Shown here one piece after another: positions 20,573-30,707 of a stretch of 47,391 bases of DNA. Positions within the stretch are counted from its first letter, which is position 1. Every line of letters starts with the position of its first letter. A program made the position numbers and the translations under genes. The notes under the pieces were generated by a model. The model made no database searches and was not told where the DNA came from. It saw nothing but the letters and a program-made list of their open reading frames with translations. This DNA comes from Rossellomorea vietnamensis (lineage in GTDB: Bacteria; Bacillota; Bacilli; Bacillales; Bacillaceae_B), in contig NZ_LIXZ01000020.1 of the NCBI RefSeq assembly GCF_001305855.1, forward strand, positions 1 through 47,391. Direction: 5' to 3'.

Positions 20573-20659
20573 CCATCCTGCCCCCACTAAAGTTATTTAT
20601 CTCTAACTATTCGATAGGAGCAGGTGAAATTCCTGTGTAATGGTTTCTATCCAAATATA

Positions 20660-20701
20660 AAAAAACAGGCATACTCATCAAAATGAGTATGCCTGTTTTC
20701 C
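20660..20701 (-). terminator. yabR terminator
   Basis: Minus strand: AACAGGCATACTCATTTT paired with GATGAGTATGCCTGTT, then TTTTT; a strong 14-16 bp stem 37 nt after yabR. Confidence 0.92.
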
Positions 20702-20737
20702 GTTCACAACCTGCTATATGGGTTAATAGACAGCAAG

Positions 20738-21163
20738 TTAACCTTTTTTCGCCCCTTTTCCACCACGACGAGATTCAGTGTTCTTCTTTAAAGATGATAA
20801 ACGATCCTCACTGTCTTTCAAGAAACGTGCCATCTTTTGTTCGAAACTTTCTTTCGTACGTGTGTCGTTCGGTTTGTTATTACTACGCGGGCGTTGAGGA
20901 CGCTGAGGGCGCTGAGGGCGTTGTGGTTGCTCTTTCGCTTTACGGATGGACAAACCGATTTTTCCATCTTTCTCAACATTAATAACCTTAACTGTTACTT
21001 CGTCGCCGACTTTAAGGTGTTCGTTAATATCCTTAACATAGTTGTCTGCAACTTCACTAATGTGAACTAAACCTGTTGAACCTTCCGATAATTCCACGAA
21101 CGCTCCAAAATTTGTAATACCTGTTACCTTACCCTGTAACTTGCTGCCTACTTCGATTGACAT
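20738..21163 (-). CDS. yabR: S1-domain RNA-binding protein YabR
   Basis: A 141-aa protein with one N-terminal S1 RNA-binding domain (about residues 1-72: GSKLQGKVTGITNFGAFVEL, GLVHISEVADNYVKDI, GKIGLSIRKAK). A low-complexity tail follows that includes four Gln-Arg-Pro repeats (about 78-92) and a basic C-terminus ending RRGGKGAKKG. It resembles the general stress protein 13 group. The Gln-Arg-Pro stretch is encoded by a 9-bp tandem DNA repeat at about 20891-20930. It is probably RNA- or ribosome-associated; the exact role is unknown. Confidence 0.9.
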   Translation of the reverse strand: MSIEVGSKLQGKVTGITNFGAFVELSEGSTGLVHISEVADNYVKDINEHLKVGDEVTVKVINVEKDGKIGLSIRKAKEQPQRPQRPQRPQRPRSNNKPNDTRTKESFEQKMARFLKDSEDRLSSLKKNTESRRGGKGAKKG

Positions 21164-21224
21164 AAAAGAAATGCTCCTCCTTAAAATTATAAAAGATAAA
21201 CCTTATTATATATTATAGCCAATT

Positions 21225-21253
21225 AAAAAAAAGAGTGTCAATAAGACACCTCT
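21225..21253 (-). terminator. divIC terminator
   Basis: Minus strand: GAGGTGTC-TTATT-GACACTC followed by eight T. The stem overlaps the divIC stop codon. Confidence 0.8.
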
Positions 21254-21627
21254 TCTTCTTTCTCTTTATCTGGTTCAGGTATGTTGAAAATAATCTCACC
21301 TTCATCTGATAAAAAGTAATCCCGGCGCGCCAGTTTGGCTATATATTCATCATCGTTAAGCTTCACAATCTCTTCTTCCAAGGCAGATTGCTTATCTTTC
21401 AGGTCTTCTAACTTTTTTTCTAATTGCGCTTTTTCCGTTTGTTTATCTTCTAAAACCTGGGCTCTGGAAATGAGGGTCGAGATTAAAAATCCACTAATTG
21501 CCAACACTAAAACAAAGAAAACCGCTAATCGACGGACCAAACGCTTTTTTCTCTTAGAAGAAGATTTATGCATATGCTCCTGATGACGGACATATTCATT
21601 TTCCATTGGTGTCACGTTTTTTCTCAT
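21238..21627 (-). CDS. divIC: cell division protein DivIC (FtsB-like)
   Basis: Bitopic septal protein that works with FtsL and DivIB to activate septal wall synthesis. The product is 129 aa, with a basic cytoplasmic N-terminus, one membrane helix (about residues 33-52, LAVFFVLVLAISGFLISTLI), and an extracellular coiled coil (about 55-100, KAQLEKKLEDLKDKQSALEEE). The end segment is AKLARRDYFLSDEGEIIFN, the conserved DivIC tail. The start is ATG 21627, 7 nt from AGGAGG; a TTG at 21633 is inside that spacing. Confidence 0.95.
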   Translation of the reverse strand: MRKNVTPMENEYVRHQEHMHKSSSKRKKRLVRRLAVFFVLVLAISGFLISTLISRAQVLEDKQTEKAQLEKKLEDLKDKQSALEEEIVKLNDDEYIAKLARRDYFLSDEGEIIFNIPEPDKEKEEEVSY

Positions 21628-21670
21628 TCCCAAACCTCCTTTACAATATGGAGTGGCAAAGCCTTAAGCC

Positions 21671-22324
21671 CTATTCTTTATCTTTAGGTTTCTTTTTGAA
21701 CTTTTCTACCACTCTATATACTTTTTTGATGTACGCTTTAAAAATTCCTGCCACTTTATTATATAACTTCTCGACTCTTTTTGTAAGATTTTTCGGCAAT
21801 AAATTCCAAATACCCTTCAATATCCACCATATTGGTGTGGTTACGAGCTTAATCGCCCACTGCACCACCTTCAAGATTACCTTTAAAAGGAATAATATGA
21901 CGGATAAGAGCCCTTTTCCTATAGATAATACAATCGTGATCAGAAGCACGATCATCCATTTTATCGGTGAATAAATCAATCTTTTCACCATTTTCACTCC
22001 GAAATTATACAGGGAGATAAAAAACAATATCAGCCGTTCAAGTAACGCCAAATAATGCTGCTTGATCAACGCCTGGTAAGCGGCAAAACCGCATAGGAGT
22101 GCAATGAAAATATAAAAACGGATCTCACCGAAATTCACGATGAATAAAATATAAAAAATCGCCAGTGCCTGTAAAACCCAAAACATGATGTCATTGATGA
22201 ATACAAGCCATCGTTTTCTCTCGGACCGGTGTAAAAACCGGGAATACGTGTCCAACGTCATACCAAATAGTGCCCCCATGCCGATCATGGAGAGCATGGT
22301 ATAGAACTGGGTCGAGAGGGTCAT
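21671..22324 (-). CDS. yabQ: spore cortex biosynthesis protein YabQ
   Basis: Membrane protein of the mother cell, located to the forespore outer membrane in B. subtilis and needed for cortex synthesis. The 217-aa protein has several N-terminal helices (about residues 5-25, 40-85, 95-115), then further hydrophobic helices (about 122-175) and a strongly basic C-terminal tail (KKVYRVVEKFKKKPKDKE). It begins with the ATGA overlap on yabP, so the two are translated as a pair. Confidence 0.92.
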   Translation of the reverse strand: MTLSTQFYTMLSMIGMGALFGMTLDTYSRFLHRSERKRWLVFINDIMFWVLQALAIFYILFIVNFGEIRFYIFIALLCGFAAYQALIKQHYLALLERLILFFISLYNFGVKMVKRLIYSPIKWMIVLLITIVLSIGKGLLSVILFLLKVILKVVQWAIKLVTTPIWWILKGIWNLLPKNLTKRVEKLYNKVAGIFKAYIKKVYRVVEKFKKKPKDKE

Positions 22325-22620
22325 CGAAACAGCTTGCTAAAGAAGCCTTTAGCCTTCTCCCCGTTTTGTTCATCCAGGTAAACGAGATCGAACACCTTTC
22401 CTTTTATAGAGACGATGCCTTTATCCACATCCAGGTTTTTCATTTGAAGATTCTGGCCCCTGACAGAGAGGAATCCCATGACGGTTTCAAGGAGAAACTC
22501 TTCGTTATCGAAGCTTTCCACTTGCTTCACTCCTGTAATATCGAGAAGCTTTCGGCCCCTCATCATCACGTCATGTTCTTGAAAGGTCGTTTTATCTTTG
22601 TTTCCATCATATTGATTCAT
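22321..22620 (-). CDS. yabP: spore protein YabP
   Basis: A 99-aa protein of the YabP/YqfC family. Such proteins are beta-rich and act in the mother cell during sporulation; YabP itself has a mild role in B. subtilis. The recognisable core is EHDVMMRGRKLLDITGVKQV, then FLSVRGQNLQMKNLDVDKGIVSI. The start is ATG 22620 (MNQYDG), 6 nt after GAGGG; the ATG at 22626 touches the ribosome site. The pair yabP-yabQ comes just before divIC. Confidence 0.9.
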   Translation of the reverse strand: MNQYDGNKDKTTFQEHDVMMRGRKLLDITGVKQVESFDNEEFLLETVMGFLSVRGQNLQMKNLDVDKGIVSIKGKVFDLVYLDEQNGEKAKGFFSKLFR

Positions 22621-22719
22621 ATCCATCCCTCACATTCCCATAGTACAAGCTTTGTAACTATGTTTATGTGTACAGGGGAAAAATAGAACCAAATAACGGA
22701 CCAAATGCTATGTATCCCT

Positions 22720-22995
22720 TTACTCTGTTTCCTCGACCCTTTCCTCTGAAAGGACAGAATAAAGCCCGCTCGCTTCTTCTTTTTTCGTTGTTTCAAGAAG
22801 CCTTTCAATCTTTACCCTCATAATTCTTTGGCCAAACCTTACGCTTAACTCATCCCCGACTTTTACATTGGAGCTTGCTTTGGCCTGCTGTCCATTCACG
22901 GTGATACGTCCCTGGTCGGCGATCTCTTTCGCCAGTGTTCTTCTTTTAATGAGTCTGGATACTTTCAAAAATTTATCTAATCTCATAGATACCAT
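22720..22995 (-). CDS. rqcP: ribosome quality control factor RqcP (Hsp15/S4 fold)
   Basis: Small S4-domain RNA-binding protein, formerly YabO, that works with RqcH in adding alanine tails to nascent chains on split 50S subunits. The 91-aa protein has the S4 core MRLDKFLKVSRLIKRRTLAK, then GRITVNGQQAKASSNVKVGDEL. Two starts are possible: ATG 22995, with AAGGGG at good spacing, or ATG 22986, which matches the B. subtilis N-terminus exactly. The first is used here. Confidence 0.92.
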   Translation of the reverse strand: MVSMRLDKFLKVSRLIKRRTLAKEIADQGRITVNGQQAKASSNVKVGDELSVRFGQRIMRVKIERLLETTKKEEASGLYSVLSEERVEETE

Positions 22996-23008
22996 TGTAC
23001 ATTTCCCC

Positions 23009-24469
23009 TTATTCTATATTCATCTTTTTTGCTTCGTTCCAAAATCGGTCTAACTCTTCCAATGTGAAATCCTCAAAGCTCTTGCCGGATTTCAGGACCT
23101 GCTCTTCAACATAAGAAAAGCGGCGGTAAAATTTCGTATTCGTCATGGCCAATGCTTCCTCAGGAAAGATCTTATAGAATCTGGCGACATTAATGAGCGC
23201 GAATAACACATCTCCAAATTCTTTTTTCATGTCGTGTTCACTATTATTCTCGACTTCTCTTTCAAATTCCTTTAATTCTTCCCACACCTTTTCCCATGCC
23301 CCTTGAGGGTCTGCCCAATCAAAGCCTGATTTCGCGGCCTTTTTCTGGTATTCATATGCCTTCATGAGAGCAGGCATCCCTTTCGCCACCTTCTTGAGCA
23401 TCGGTTCAGTTCCACTCTGCTTTTCTCGGCTTTTGATTTCCTCCCAGTTTGCTTTCACCTGTTCGGTGTTTTCCACTTGAACGGTACCAAATACATGAGG
23501 ATGTCTCCGGACCATTTTGGAGGCAAGGCCTTCTATTACTTCTTCCATTGTGAACATGCCTTCATCCTCGCCTATTTGCGCATGGAGCATGATTTGAAGG
23601 AGGACATCTCCCATTTCTTCGATCATATGATCAATATCTTCTTCCTCGATGGCTTCCAGTAATTCATATGTTTCCTCAAGGAGATATTTCTTGAGTGAGT
23701 GGTGGGTTTGTTCTTTGTCCCACGGGCAGCCATTCGGTCCCCGAAGCGTCGAGATGATTTCCCTTAGTGTCGCATATTGCTTAAAGGAAGATTCCATATC
23801 TTTCACTGCCGGCACATAAAGGCTCGTCAAATTGCTAAGACCGGCAACCCGGTCAAGCTCCACCAGCGGAATCCGTTCCACCTTCTCTTCCCCACTTCCC
23901 GCAGCCGTGACAAGTGCAACCTCATAATCATACGGATAAAGCTCCATCAGAGTGAGTTTTACTTCAGAAGCGATGAATGCATCATACACCTGCCCGATGA
24001 TGAGCTGCTGATTCATGTGAATATCATGAAGCTTTAAGCTGGTACCATCAAGAAGCTGGAAACCATCAATCGGGTCCGCTCCTACAGAAGCAAATAAAGC
24101 ATCGATAAAGCTCTGTCCCCCACCGATCTCGACGTGAATCTTCCCTTCTTTATGAAGTTCCAGAAGCATTTGGACAGCTTTTTCAGCGACCAGCGGGTGA
24201 CCCGGAACGGCATAGACAAGGGAATGCTGCTCTGATGCCGCGATCAGTTCTTGAACAATTTCTTCATATACGAGATTGAACTGATCATATTTTTCATAGA
24301 CAGCATCGAAGGATTGATACGTGATCCCTTCTGCTGCCAAATCCTTTATGACGGGATGCTGATCCGTCCTTAAGTAAAGATGTGAACTGTTTTTAATCCT
24401 TCTATATACTCCCAGCGCCAGCTGTTCCATATCTCCTGCGCCTAACCCGACTATCGTTATCGTATTCAT
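23009..24469 (-). CDS. yabN: YabN: tetrapyrrole-methylase-like domain fused to MazG pyrophosphohydrolase
   Basis: A 486-aa two-domain protein. The N-terminal half (about residues 1-210) is of the SAM-dependent tetrapyrrole/diphthine methylase fold, with ITIVGLGAGDMEQLALG and YAVPGHPLVAEKAVQ. The C-terminal half (about 225-486) is a MazG nucleoside triphosphate pyrophosphohydrolase, with LRGPNGCPWDKEQTHHSLKKY, the metal motif EETYELLEAI...EEMGDVLLQ and a second EFGDVLFALINVARF. It probably clears non-canonical NTPs. The methylase substrate is unknown. It starts 13 nt after yabM. Confidence 0.95.
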   Translation of the reverse strand: MNTITIVGLGAGDMEQLALGVYRRIKNSSHLYLRTDQHPVIKDLAAEGITYQSFDAVYEKYDQFNLVYEEIVQELIAASEQHSLVYAVPGHPLVAEKAVQMLLELHKEGKIHVEIGGGQSFIDALFASVGADPIDGFQLLDGTSLKLHDIHMNQQLIIGQVYDAFIASEVKLTLMELYPYDYEVALVTAAGSGEEKVERIPLVELDRVAGLSNLTSLYVPAVKDMESSFKQYATLREIISTLRGPNGCPWDKEQTHHSLKKYLLEETYELLEAIEEEDIDHMIEEMGDVLLQIMLHAQIGEDEGMFTMEEVIEGLASKMVRRHPHVFGTVQVENTEQVKANWEEIKSREKQSGTEPMLKKVAKGMPALMKAYEYQKKAAKSGFDWADPQGAWEKVWEELKEFEREVENNSEHDMKKEFGDVLFALINVARFYKIFPEEALAMTNTKFYRRFSYVEEQVLKSGKSFEDFTLEELDRFWNEAKKMNIE

Positions 24470-24482
24470 GTTAATCTCCTCG

Positions 24483-26099
24483 CTACTTATTATTCGGCTG
24501 AACTTTATTCATCAACCACACCCATTTACTCCCAAATGGCAAGAAACTGATGTCTTCTCTTGAAAGGACATTCCCTCTTAAAAACACGATCAAAAAAATG
24601 ACGCCTCCGATACAAACGCCTCCTAATGAAAAAAGGACGGAAAGTGGACGACCGGGCATTCCATTATCCAGAAGTGTATCATATATCCACAAAAGTCCCT
24701 GTAATCCAATTGTCATGGCCGCTCCGCTAAGCAGCAATGTTTTATAAAAAGAGTACGTGAAGAAACGGATCGGGAACAGCTTTCTAAGCTTTATTACCAT
24801 CATAATGGCAATTATACTTAAAGAGCCAACAGTCGAGACAGATGCCCCCATGACTCCCATCATTGGGATGAGACAGGCATTGCCCAGGTATTTCACTAAA
24901 ATTCCCGTTACTATATAGAATGCCGGGTAATAAATCCTCCCGATTCCTTGAAAAATGCCTGCAAACGTTAAAATGAGACAGCTGAAGAAAATCGATAGAC
25001 AGAAGACAGCGATGACTTTTGATCCGAGGGCATTTTCAAACAGCATCGTATTGGTCGGTACCATGATGTTGATGATGCCCAGTGTGGCAGCAAATCCGAT
25101 GGTAATACTGATCTTAAGGGATAACTGACTGTACTCCCTTACTAACGATTCTCTTCTTTTGAGATAGGCATTCGTCACCAATGGGACGATGGTCAGTGAG
25201 ATGGATGTAGCCACTACCGTCCCCAGTTGTACAAAGGGCTGGCCCCGGTCATAAATCCCCTTCCACGTCTTCGCGCTTTCCGCTTCCATCCCTGATGACA
25301 GAAGGAGGGAGTATACATTTAATGAATCAACAAATTGGAGTAAGACGAGCAGCATGGCACTTACACAGATAGCTGTTCCGTTCTTGAATAACCGGGACCA
25401 GATCTGTACGTAATCGTCTGGCAGAGACAGGTATTTCCGTGAGAACAGATTTTCCCTGCGTGCAGTAAGGAAGGAAAGAAGAACCAGAAGTCCGCCCAGA
25501 CCACCGGTAATCGACCCGAACAGTGCTCCTTTCCCTGTCATATATAAAGAGAACCCCTGGGTTACCAAAATGGTCGAAAAGATCAGAATCGTCGCCACCC
25601 TGATTACTTGTTCCGTCACTTGAGAGACAGCCGTTGGCACCATATCTTCTTTCCCTTGATAATACCCCCTGATGACGGAGAGGGGAGCTAATAATAGGAA
25701 CGATAAAGAAATTACTTGAAGTAACGGCTTTAGCAGGGGATCTCCCATCCAACGTGCGATTATTCCTGCACCGAAGTATACGAGGAGAAACCAGGAAACA
25801 CCAACGAGACAAAGAAATAGAAAAGAGGTGACGGCCACTCTCTTCGCGCCTTCTTCATCATCCCCTTCTAACTTCTCTGCTACCATCTTTGAAATGATGA
25901 CAGGGAATCCATATGTGGATAGGGCGATGGCAATCCCGTAGAACGGATACACCTGCTGATATATATAAAATCCGATATCTCCAACAATATTTTGAAAAGG
26001 AATCCGGTAAACTGCACTTAATACTTTTGTTACCAATGCCGCAAGTGTTAATACCATGGCTCCTTTTAAAAATTGACTGGAGGAGTACTTCTTACTCAA
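24483..26099 (-). CDS. yabM: MATE/MOP-superfamily flippase YabM
   Basis: A 538-aa polytopic membrane protein with about 14 predicted helices, beginning FLKGAMVLTLAALVTKVLSA, the signature of the SpoVB/MurJ-like polysaccharide exporter group. Members move lipid-linked wall precursors or other polysaccharide intermediates; the cargo of YabM is not established. The start is a TTG at 26099 with AGG about 9 nt upstream. It lies between spoVT and yabN as in B. subtilis. Confidence 0.9.
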   Translation of the reverse strand: MSKKYSSSQFLKGAMVLTLAALVTKVLSAVYRIPFQNIVGDIGFYIYQQVYPFYGIAIALSTYGFPVIISKMVAEKLEGDDEEGAKRVAVTSFLFLCLVGVSWFLLVYFGAGIIARWMGDPLLKPLLQVISLSFLLLAPLSVIRGYYQGKEDMVPTAVSQVTEQVIRVATILIFSTILVTQGFSLYMTGKGALFGSITGGLGGLLVLLSFLTARRENLFSRKYLSLPDDYVQIWSRLFKNGTAICVSAMLLVLLQFVDSLNVYSLLLSSGMEAESAKTWKGIYDRGQPFVQLGTVVATSISLTIVPLVTNAYLKRRESLVREYSQLSLKISITIGFAATLGIINIMVPTNTMLFENALGSKVIAVFCLSIFFSCLILTFAGIFQGIGRIYYPAFYIVTGILVKYLGNACLIPMMGVMGASVSTVGSLSIIAIMMVIKLRKLFPIRFFTYSFYKTLLLSGAAMTIGLQGLLWIYDTLLDNGMPGRPLSVLFSLGGVCIGGVIFLIVFLRGNVLSREDISFLPFGSKWVWLMNKVQPNNK

Positions 26100-26220
26100 C
26101 CCGTTTTCCTGCCTTTCTGACCCACTTCCTTCAATCTGATCAGACCGAAGAAAAAATCAATTATGTACTGGTCATTTTACCATAAAGGGCTATAAGTTTT
26201 CTCTAGTGGGGTTGACGGCA

Positions 26221-26252
26221 AAAAAAAGAAGAGCGGCTATTTGCCACTCCTT
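26221..26252 (-). terminator. spoVT terminator
   Basis: Minus strand: GAGTGGC-AAATA-GCCGCTC (one G-U pair) followed by a CTT and seven T. Confidence 0.88.
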
Positions 26253-26256
26253 TAGT

Positions 26257-26793
26257 TTATGACTCCATTTGTCTTGCTAAAAAGCCAGCTGCCGTTTCTA
26301 CTGCCTTTTGTTCCACTTCGCCTACTGTACGTTCCTTTGAGAAAATCGCAACGGCACCAATCGGATCTCCATTTGCGACAATCGGAGCAATCGTATAGGA
26401 AGCAAGATCCTCACCGTGTCCATCAACAAGCTCAGCTTGTCCCTGTTGAGTGTGTAATAGAGACGTGCGGTCATCCATTACCTTCTCAACGAGTTCACTG
26501 ATGTTCTTATTTAAATACTCTTTCTTCGAAGCGCCGGAGATGGCAATGACAGTATCCCGATCACAAATTAACACGGCACTTCCAAGACTGTCGTATAATG
26601 CTTCGCCATATTCCTTAGCAAAGTCACCAAGTTCACTGATTGGGGAATATTTCTTTAAGATGACTTCTCCGTCACGATCAACGAAGATTTCCAGGGGATC
26701 TCCCTCGCGAATCCTTAATGTCCTGCGAATTTCTTTCGGAATGACGACACGTCCTAAATCATCAATACGACGAACAATACCAGTTGCTTTCAT
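26257..26793 (-). CDS. spoVT: stage V sporulation transcription regulator SpoVT
   Basis: Forespore regulator of the late sigma-G genes. The 178-aa protein has an AbrB-type swapped-hairpin DNA-binding domain (residues 1-50: ATGIVRRIDDLGRVVIPKEI), then a GAF-like sensor domain (about 56-178), which holds NGDPIGAVAIFSK. Full length and highly conserved. The ATG at 26793 has AAGTGAGG upstream. A stand-alone terminator follows it. Confidence 0.97.
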   Translation of the reverse strand: MKATGIVRRIDDLGRVVIPKEIRRTLRIREGDPLEIFVDRDGEVILKKYSPISELGDFAKEYGEALYDSLGSAVLICDRDTVIAISGASKKEYLNKNISELVEKVMDDRTSLLHTQQGQAELVDGHGEDLASYTIAPIVANGDPIGAVAIFSKERTVGEVEQKAVETAAGFLARQMES

Positions 26794-26836
26794 CTATAGT
26801 TGCCTCACTTTCATCAGATGATTTTTATTTGGCAAT

Positions 26837-26857
26837 GTATTCACCTTTGTTGAATAC
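26837..26857. promoter_or_regulatory. inverted repeat upstream of spoVT
   Basis: GTATTC-N9-GAATAC, perfect 6-bp arms, 44 bp before the spoVT start. It might be an operator or part of a forespore promoter; no regulator can be named. Confidence 0.35.
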
Positions 26858-27091
26858 TTACCATTGTTGAGTTTAGTATCTTACAACTTAGAAGTTCTAT
26901 ACACATTCAGTTATTTTTTCTGTAATTTCACTAAAATTCTAATGCAGGTATCTTTTTCCATTGTTGGCAGCTGCATAAATACTAATACCCTTATCATAGT
27001 AAAGTAAAACAATCCGCGCGTTTACATTTTGGTTACATTATTATAACGAAGGGAAGAAATGCCACTGGTTTGTGTCGAATTGATGAAATGA
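26858..27091. other. intergenic region mfd-spoVT
   Basis: AT-rich, no open frame with coding character and no clear mfd terminator. The minus-strand sequence holds several weak -10-like hexamers, none with a convincing -35. Confidence 0.5.
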
Positions 27092-30000
27092 TCATACGCT
27101 TTCTTCTATTTTCACCGCTTCATCCAGGTGTTTGATGATGTCATATGCCATATTAAACCATTTGGATGCTTCCAAGCGTGCTGTGTTGATCGATATTTTA
27201 AGCTTGGAGCCTTCCATTCCAAGTCCGACAGCACGGCCGTGTTTGTTGCAAAGATTGAATACTTTGGAACCGTCGATCTGTGCAGTTCCTTCCGGTGACA
27301 TAAAGATATTCACCGTTTTCTTATCCTGCTTTATGGATTCGAGCTTTGTATTCTTGGCATAAATCTTCATTTCAGAGATAAGGAATAAGTATCCCACTTC
27401 TTCCGGATATTCCCCGAATCGGTCCAGGATCTCTTCTTCGAGCTCCTCGATTTCAGGAAGGGAAGAAAGGGAGCGGAATCGTTTATACATTTCGATCTTT
27501 TGATGACCATCTTTAATATAATCATCCGGAATATAAGCGTCGATCTCAATGTCCACTTCAAAGCTTGACTCAGGCTGCTTCGGAAGATCCCCTTTTCTTT
27601 CTTCGATGGCTTCCTTCAGCATTTGGGAGTACAGGTCGAATCCGACAGAATCGATGAATCCGTGCTGCTGTGCCCCGAGGAGGTTACCCGCTCCACGGAT
27701 CGTCAAGTCACGCATGGCAATTTTGAATCCGGATCCTAACTCCGTGAATTCTTTGATCGCCTGCAATCGTTTTTCCGCCACTTCTGTCAGGACCTTATCT
27801 TTCCTATAGGTGAAATAGGCGTAAGCCACCCGGTTCGAACGCCCGACACGTCCCCTTAGTTGATAAAGCTGGGACAAGCCCATCCGGTCGGCATCAAACA
27901 CAATCAACGTATTGACGTTCGGGATATCCACACCCGTTTCAATGATTGTGGTGGTGACCAGCACATCATATTCTCCTGCAAGGAAGCTTAAAATGACGGC
28001 TTCGAGCTCGTTCTCGCTCATTTGACCATGAGCGTAGGCGATCCTGGCATCAGGCACCAGCATGGAAATCTCATCGGCTTTTCTTTCGATATCTTCTACA
28101 CGATTATAAAGGAAATACACTTGGCCATTCCTCGCCATTTCCCTTTCAATCGCTTCTTTAATCAGAGCACCGTTGTACTCCATGACATAGGTCTGAACCG
28201 GGAACCGGTTTTCAGGTGGTGTTTCAATAACCGATAAATCCCTTACACCGAGCATCGACATATGAAGGGTACGGGGAATCGGTGTGGCCGTTAAGGTCAG
28301 TACGTCAATATTGGTTTTTAATTGTTTGATCTTCTCTTTATGCGTGACACCGAACCTTTGTTCCTCATCGATGATCAAGAGTCCTATATCCCGGTATTGA
28401 ATGTCTTTTGAGAGAAGTCGGTGGGTTCCCACTACAATATCCACCGTTCCATTCTTGAGCCCCTTCGTCGTCTCCTGCTGTTGCTTTCTCGTTCGGAAAC
28501 GGCTTAATAAACCGATCTCCACCGGGAAGTCCTGAAAACGCTCCTTGATCGTTTCAAAATGCTGTTGAGCAAGGATGGTGGTCGGCACGAGGATGGCCAC
28601 TTGTTTTCCATCTGCAATCGCCTTGAAGGCGGCCCTGATCGCAACCTCGGTCTTACCATAGCCTACATCCCCACACAATAACCGGTCCATCGGACGTTCT
28701 CTTTCCATATCGAGCTTGATTTCACTGACAGAACGCAGCTGATCATCCGTTTCTTCATAAGGGAAAGCCATTTCAAACTCTCTCTGCATGTCCCCATCTG
28801 GAGAAAAGGCATAACCTTTTGCCGCTTCCCGTTCAGCATAAAGCTTAATCAAATCATCGGCGATATCCTGAACAGAAGATTGAACCTTCGACTTGACCTT
28901 CTTCCATTCACTTCCACCCAGTTTATAAAGCTTTGGATCCTTATTTTCGGATGCGACATATTTCTGGACCAATTCAATTTGATCGACCGGTACATAAAGT
29001 TTGTCATTCCCTTGATACTTCACATGGAGATAGTCTTTGTGGACCCCGTTGATCTCCAATGTTTCAATCCCAAGGAATTTACCGATCCCGTGATTCACAT
29101 GAACCACATGGTCCCCAACTTTCAGTTCAGAGTAACTTTTGATTCTCTCTGCGTTTGAAAGTTTCTGCCTTCTCGGCTTCTTTTTGGTTTTCTTATTGAA
29201 CAATTCTTCTTCCGTAATAACCGCAAGCTTCTGAAGGGGGAGCTCGAACCCGCTTGTCAGGCTTCCATTGATCATCTGGATCGTTCCCGACAGGAGCTTA
29301 TCCCCGTCTTCAACAAAGGCAATCTCAATTTTGTAATCATCCAGTACCCTTTGAAGCTTCTTGACGCGCTCTTGATCCGGTCCTAACAAGACAACGGTAT
29401 ATTTTCCTTTTTTCCACCTATCCAACTCTGCCTTCAGTACGTTCATCTGCCCATGGAAATTCTGCATCGGCTTCGTTGAAACATTAAAGATATTTTGTGG
29501 ACTGGTATTCGGAATATGACGGAGGAACAATGAGAAATATACCTTTGGCAGCTTCGTCTTACTGACTAACGATGAAAACGTATGGGAGACATGTACGTCA
29601 TGAATGATCTGTCCTTCCTGAAGCAGGGAAGTATACCATTCCGCTTCCTCTTTCTCGAGGGATTCACTCATTTCCTGGACGCGACTGTACTCATCAAAGA
29701 ACAGAACCCCGTCCTCGGGTAAATAATCTAGCAAACTACTAGGCTTATCATATGCGAGGGACAAGTACTTAAAGATTTGCTCAGGAACCTCCCCGTTCTC
29801 AAGCTGCCCCACCTCATGACCTATGTACTCTGTCATCTTCTCCTTTACGGCCGCCGATTTGACCTTCTTCAAGCTTGTGGAAAGACCTGCGTTGATTTCA
29901 TGAATGAGCCTCTCCATATTTTCATACTTCAATAAGACCTCTGTGGCAGGGCCAATTTCTATTTCATTAAGTTTATCAATCGAGCGCTGGTCTTCAACCG

Positions 30001-30622
30001 AAAAGAGACGTATCGAATCAATTTCAGTGTCGAATAATTCGATACGGACAGGGTTCTGCGTTGTTAATGGGAAAATATCGACAATTCCCCCGCGAAGGCT
30101 GAATTCGCCAGGTGTGCTGACCATCCCTGTCCGTTGATAGCCCATTTGCACCAATTGATTTAATACTTCATCCAAGTCGATATCTTCACCCATTTGAAAA
30201 CTGATCTGATTCGTTGCCCACATCGACTTAGGTGGAAGGATCTTACGCAATCCGGCAACAGGTACAATATAGACACCCTGCTGATGGTTGGAAAGCTTAT
30301 TCATTACTTCGATCCGCTGTGCCCTCAACTCAGGGCTTGCCACACTTAGTTCAGCTGCGATCAGCTCATTAGCAGAATATAAATATACTTCGTCCTCAGA
30401 CAAAAATTGTATGAGATCGTCATAGACTTTCTGGGCTTGAAACAAATTATGCGTCACCACTACGGTGGATTTATTCGTTTGTAAATATACATCTGCTATA
30501 TAAGCTGTCCGGGATGAGCCGGACAATCCTGCCACAAGTTGTTCAGACAGACGCTCCTCCACTCCAGCGATGATGGACTGTAGCTCTTCACTTTGGTGAA
30601 CCTGCTTTAAAATACCTTTCAA
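27092..30622 (-). CDS. mfd: transcription-repair coupling factor Mfd
   Basis: Removes stalled RNA polymerase from DNA lesions and recruits UvrABC. The 1176-aa protein has an N-terminal UvrB-like region (about residues 1-400). The RNA polymerase interaction (CarD-like) domain follows (about 490-560, [19 protein letters not shown]). RecG-like helicase motors come next (Walker [12 protein letters not shown] near 640; the DEEQ box in [30 protein letters not shown]), then a C-terminal TRCF domain (about 1020-1120). The start is a TTG at 30622 preceded by GGAGG at 9 nt. It lies directly downstream of fin. Confidence 0.97.
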   Translation of the reverse strand: MKGILKQVHQSEELQSIIAGVEERLSEQLVAGLSGSSRTAYIADVYLQTNKSTVVVTHNLFQAQKVYDDLIQFLSEDEVYLYSANELIAAELSVASPELRAQRIEVMNKLSNHQQGVYIVPVAGLRKILPPKSMWATNQISFQMGEDIDLDEVLNQLVQMGYQRTGMVSTPGEFSLRGGIVDIFPLTTQNPVRIELFDTEIDSIRLFSVEDQRSIDKLNEIEIGPATEVLLKYENMERLIHEINAGLSTSLKKVKSAAVKEKMTEYIGHEVGQLENGEVPEQIFKYLSLAYDKPSSLLDYLPEDGVLFFDEYSRVQEMSESLEKEEAEWYTSLLQEGQIIHDVHVSHTFSSLVSKTKLPKVYFSLFLRHIPNTSPQNIFNVSTKPMQNFHGQMNVLKAELDRWKKGKYTVVLLGPDQERVKKLQRVLDDYKIEIAFVEDGDKLLSGTIQMINGSLTSGFELPLQKLAVITEEELFNKKTKKKPRRQKLSNAERIKSYSELKVGDHVVHVNHGIGKFLGIETLEINGVHKDYLHVKYQGNDKLYVPVDQIELVQKYVASENKDPKLYKLGGSEWKKVKSKVQSSVQDIADDLIKLYAEREAAKGYAFSPDGDMQREFEMAFPYEETDDQLRSVSEIKLDMERERPMDRLLCGDVGYGKTEVAIRAAFKAIADGKQVAILVPTTILAQQHFETIKERFQDFPVEIGLLSRFRTRKQQQETTKGLKNGTVDIVVGTHRLLSKDIQYRDIGLLIIDEEQRFGVTHKEKIKQLKTNIDVLTLTATPIPRTLHMSMLGVRDLSVIETPPENRFPVQTYVMEYNGALIKEAIEREMARNGQVYFLYNRVEDIERKADEISMLVPDARIAYAHGQMSENELEAVILSFLAGEYDVLVTTTIIETGVDIPNVNTLIVFDADRMGLSQLYQLRGRVGRSNRVAYAYFTYRKDKVLTEVAEKRLQAIKEFTELGSGFKIAMRDLTIRGAGNLLGAQQHGFIDSVGFDLYSQMLKEAIEERKGDLPKQPESSFEVDIEIDAYIPDDYIKDGHQKIEMYKRFRSLSSLPEIEELEEEILDRFGEYPEEVGYLFLISEMKIYAKNTKLESIKQDKKTVNIFMSPEGTAQIDGSKVFNLCNKHGRAVGLGMEGSKLKISINTARLEASKWFNMAYDIIKHLDEAVKIEESV

Positions 30623-30676
30623 GTGTACGCTCCTCCCCTGTGGTTCTTTCTATAAATAATCTAAAAGTATAAACAG

Positions 30677-30705
30677 AAAAATGCTTTGGCTCTTCACCAA
30701 AGCGT
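30677..30705 (-). terminator. fin terminator
   Basis: Minus strand: GCTTTGG-TGAAGA-GCCAAAGC then ATTTTT, 3 nt after the fin stop, so part of fin transcription ends before mfd. Confidence 0.85.
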
Positions 30706-30707
30706 TC

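Noticed and set aside
26814..26842. Sigma-G promoter for spoVT (GAATA-N17-CATCTGA)
   Set aside because: The predicted start of transcription would fall inside the ribosome-binding site, so it cannot make a usable mRNA.
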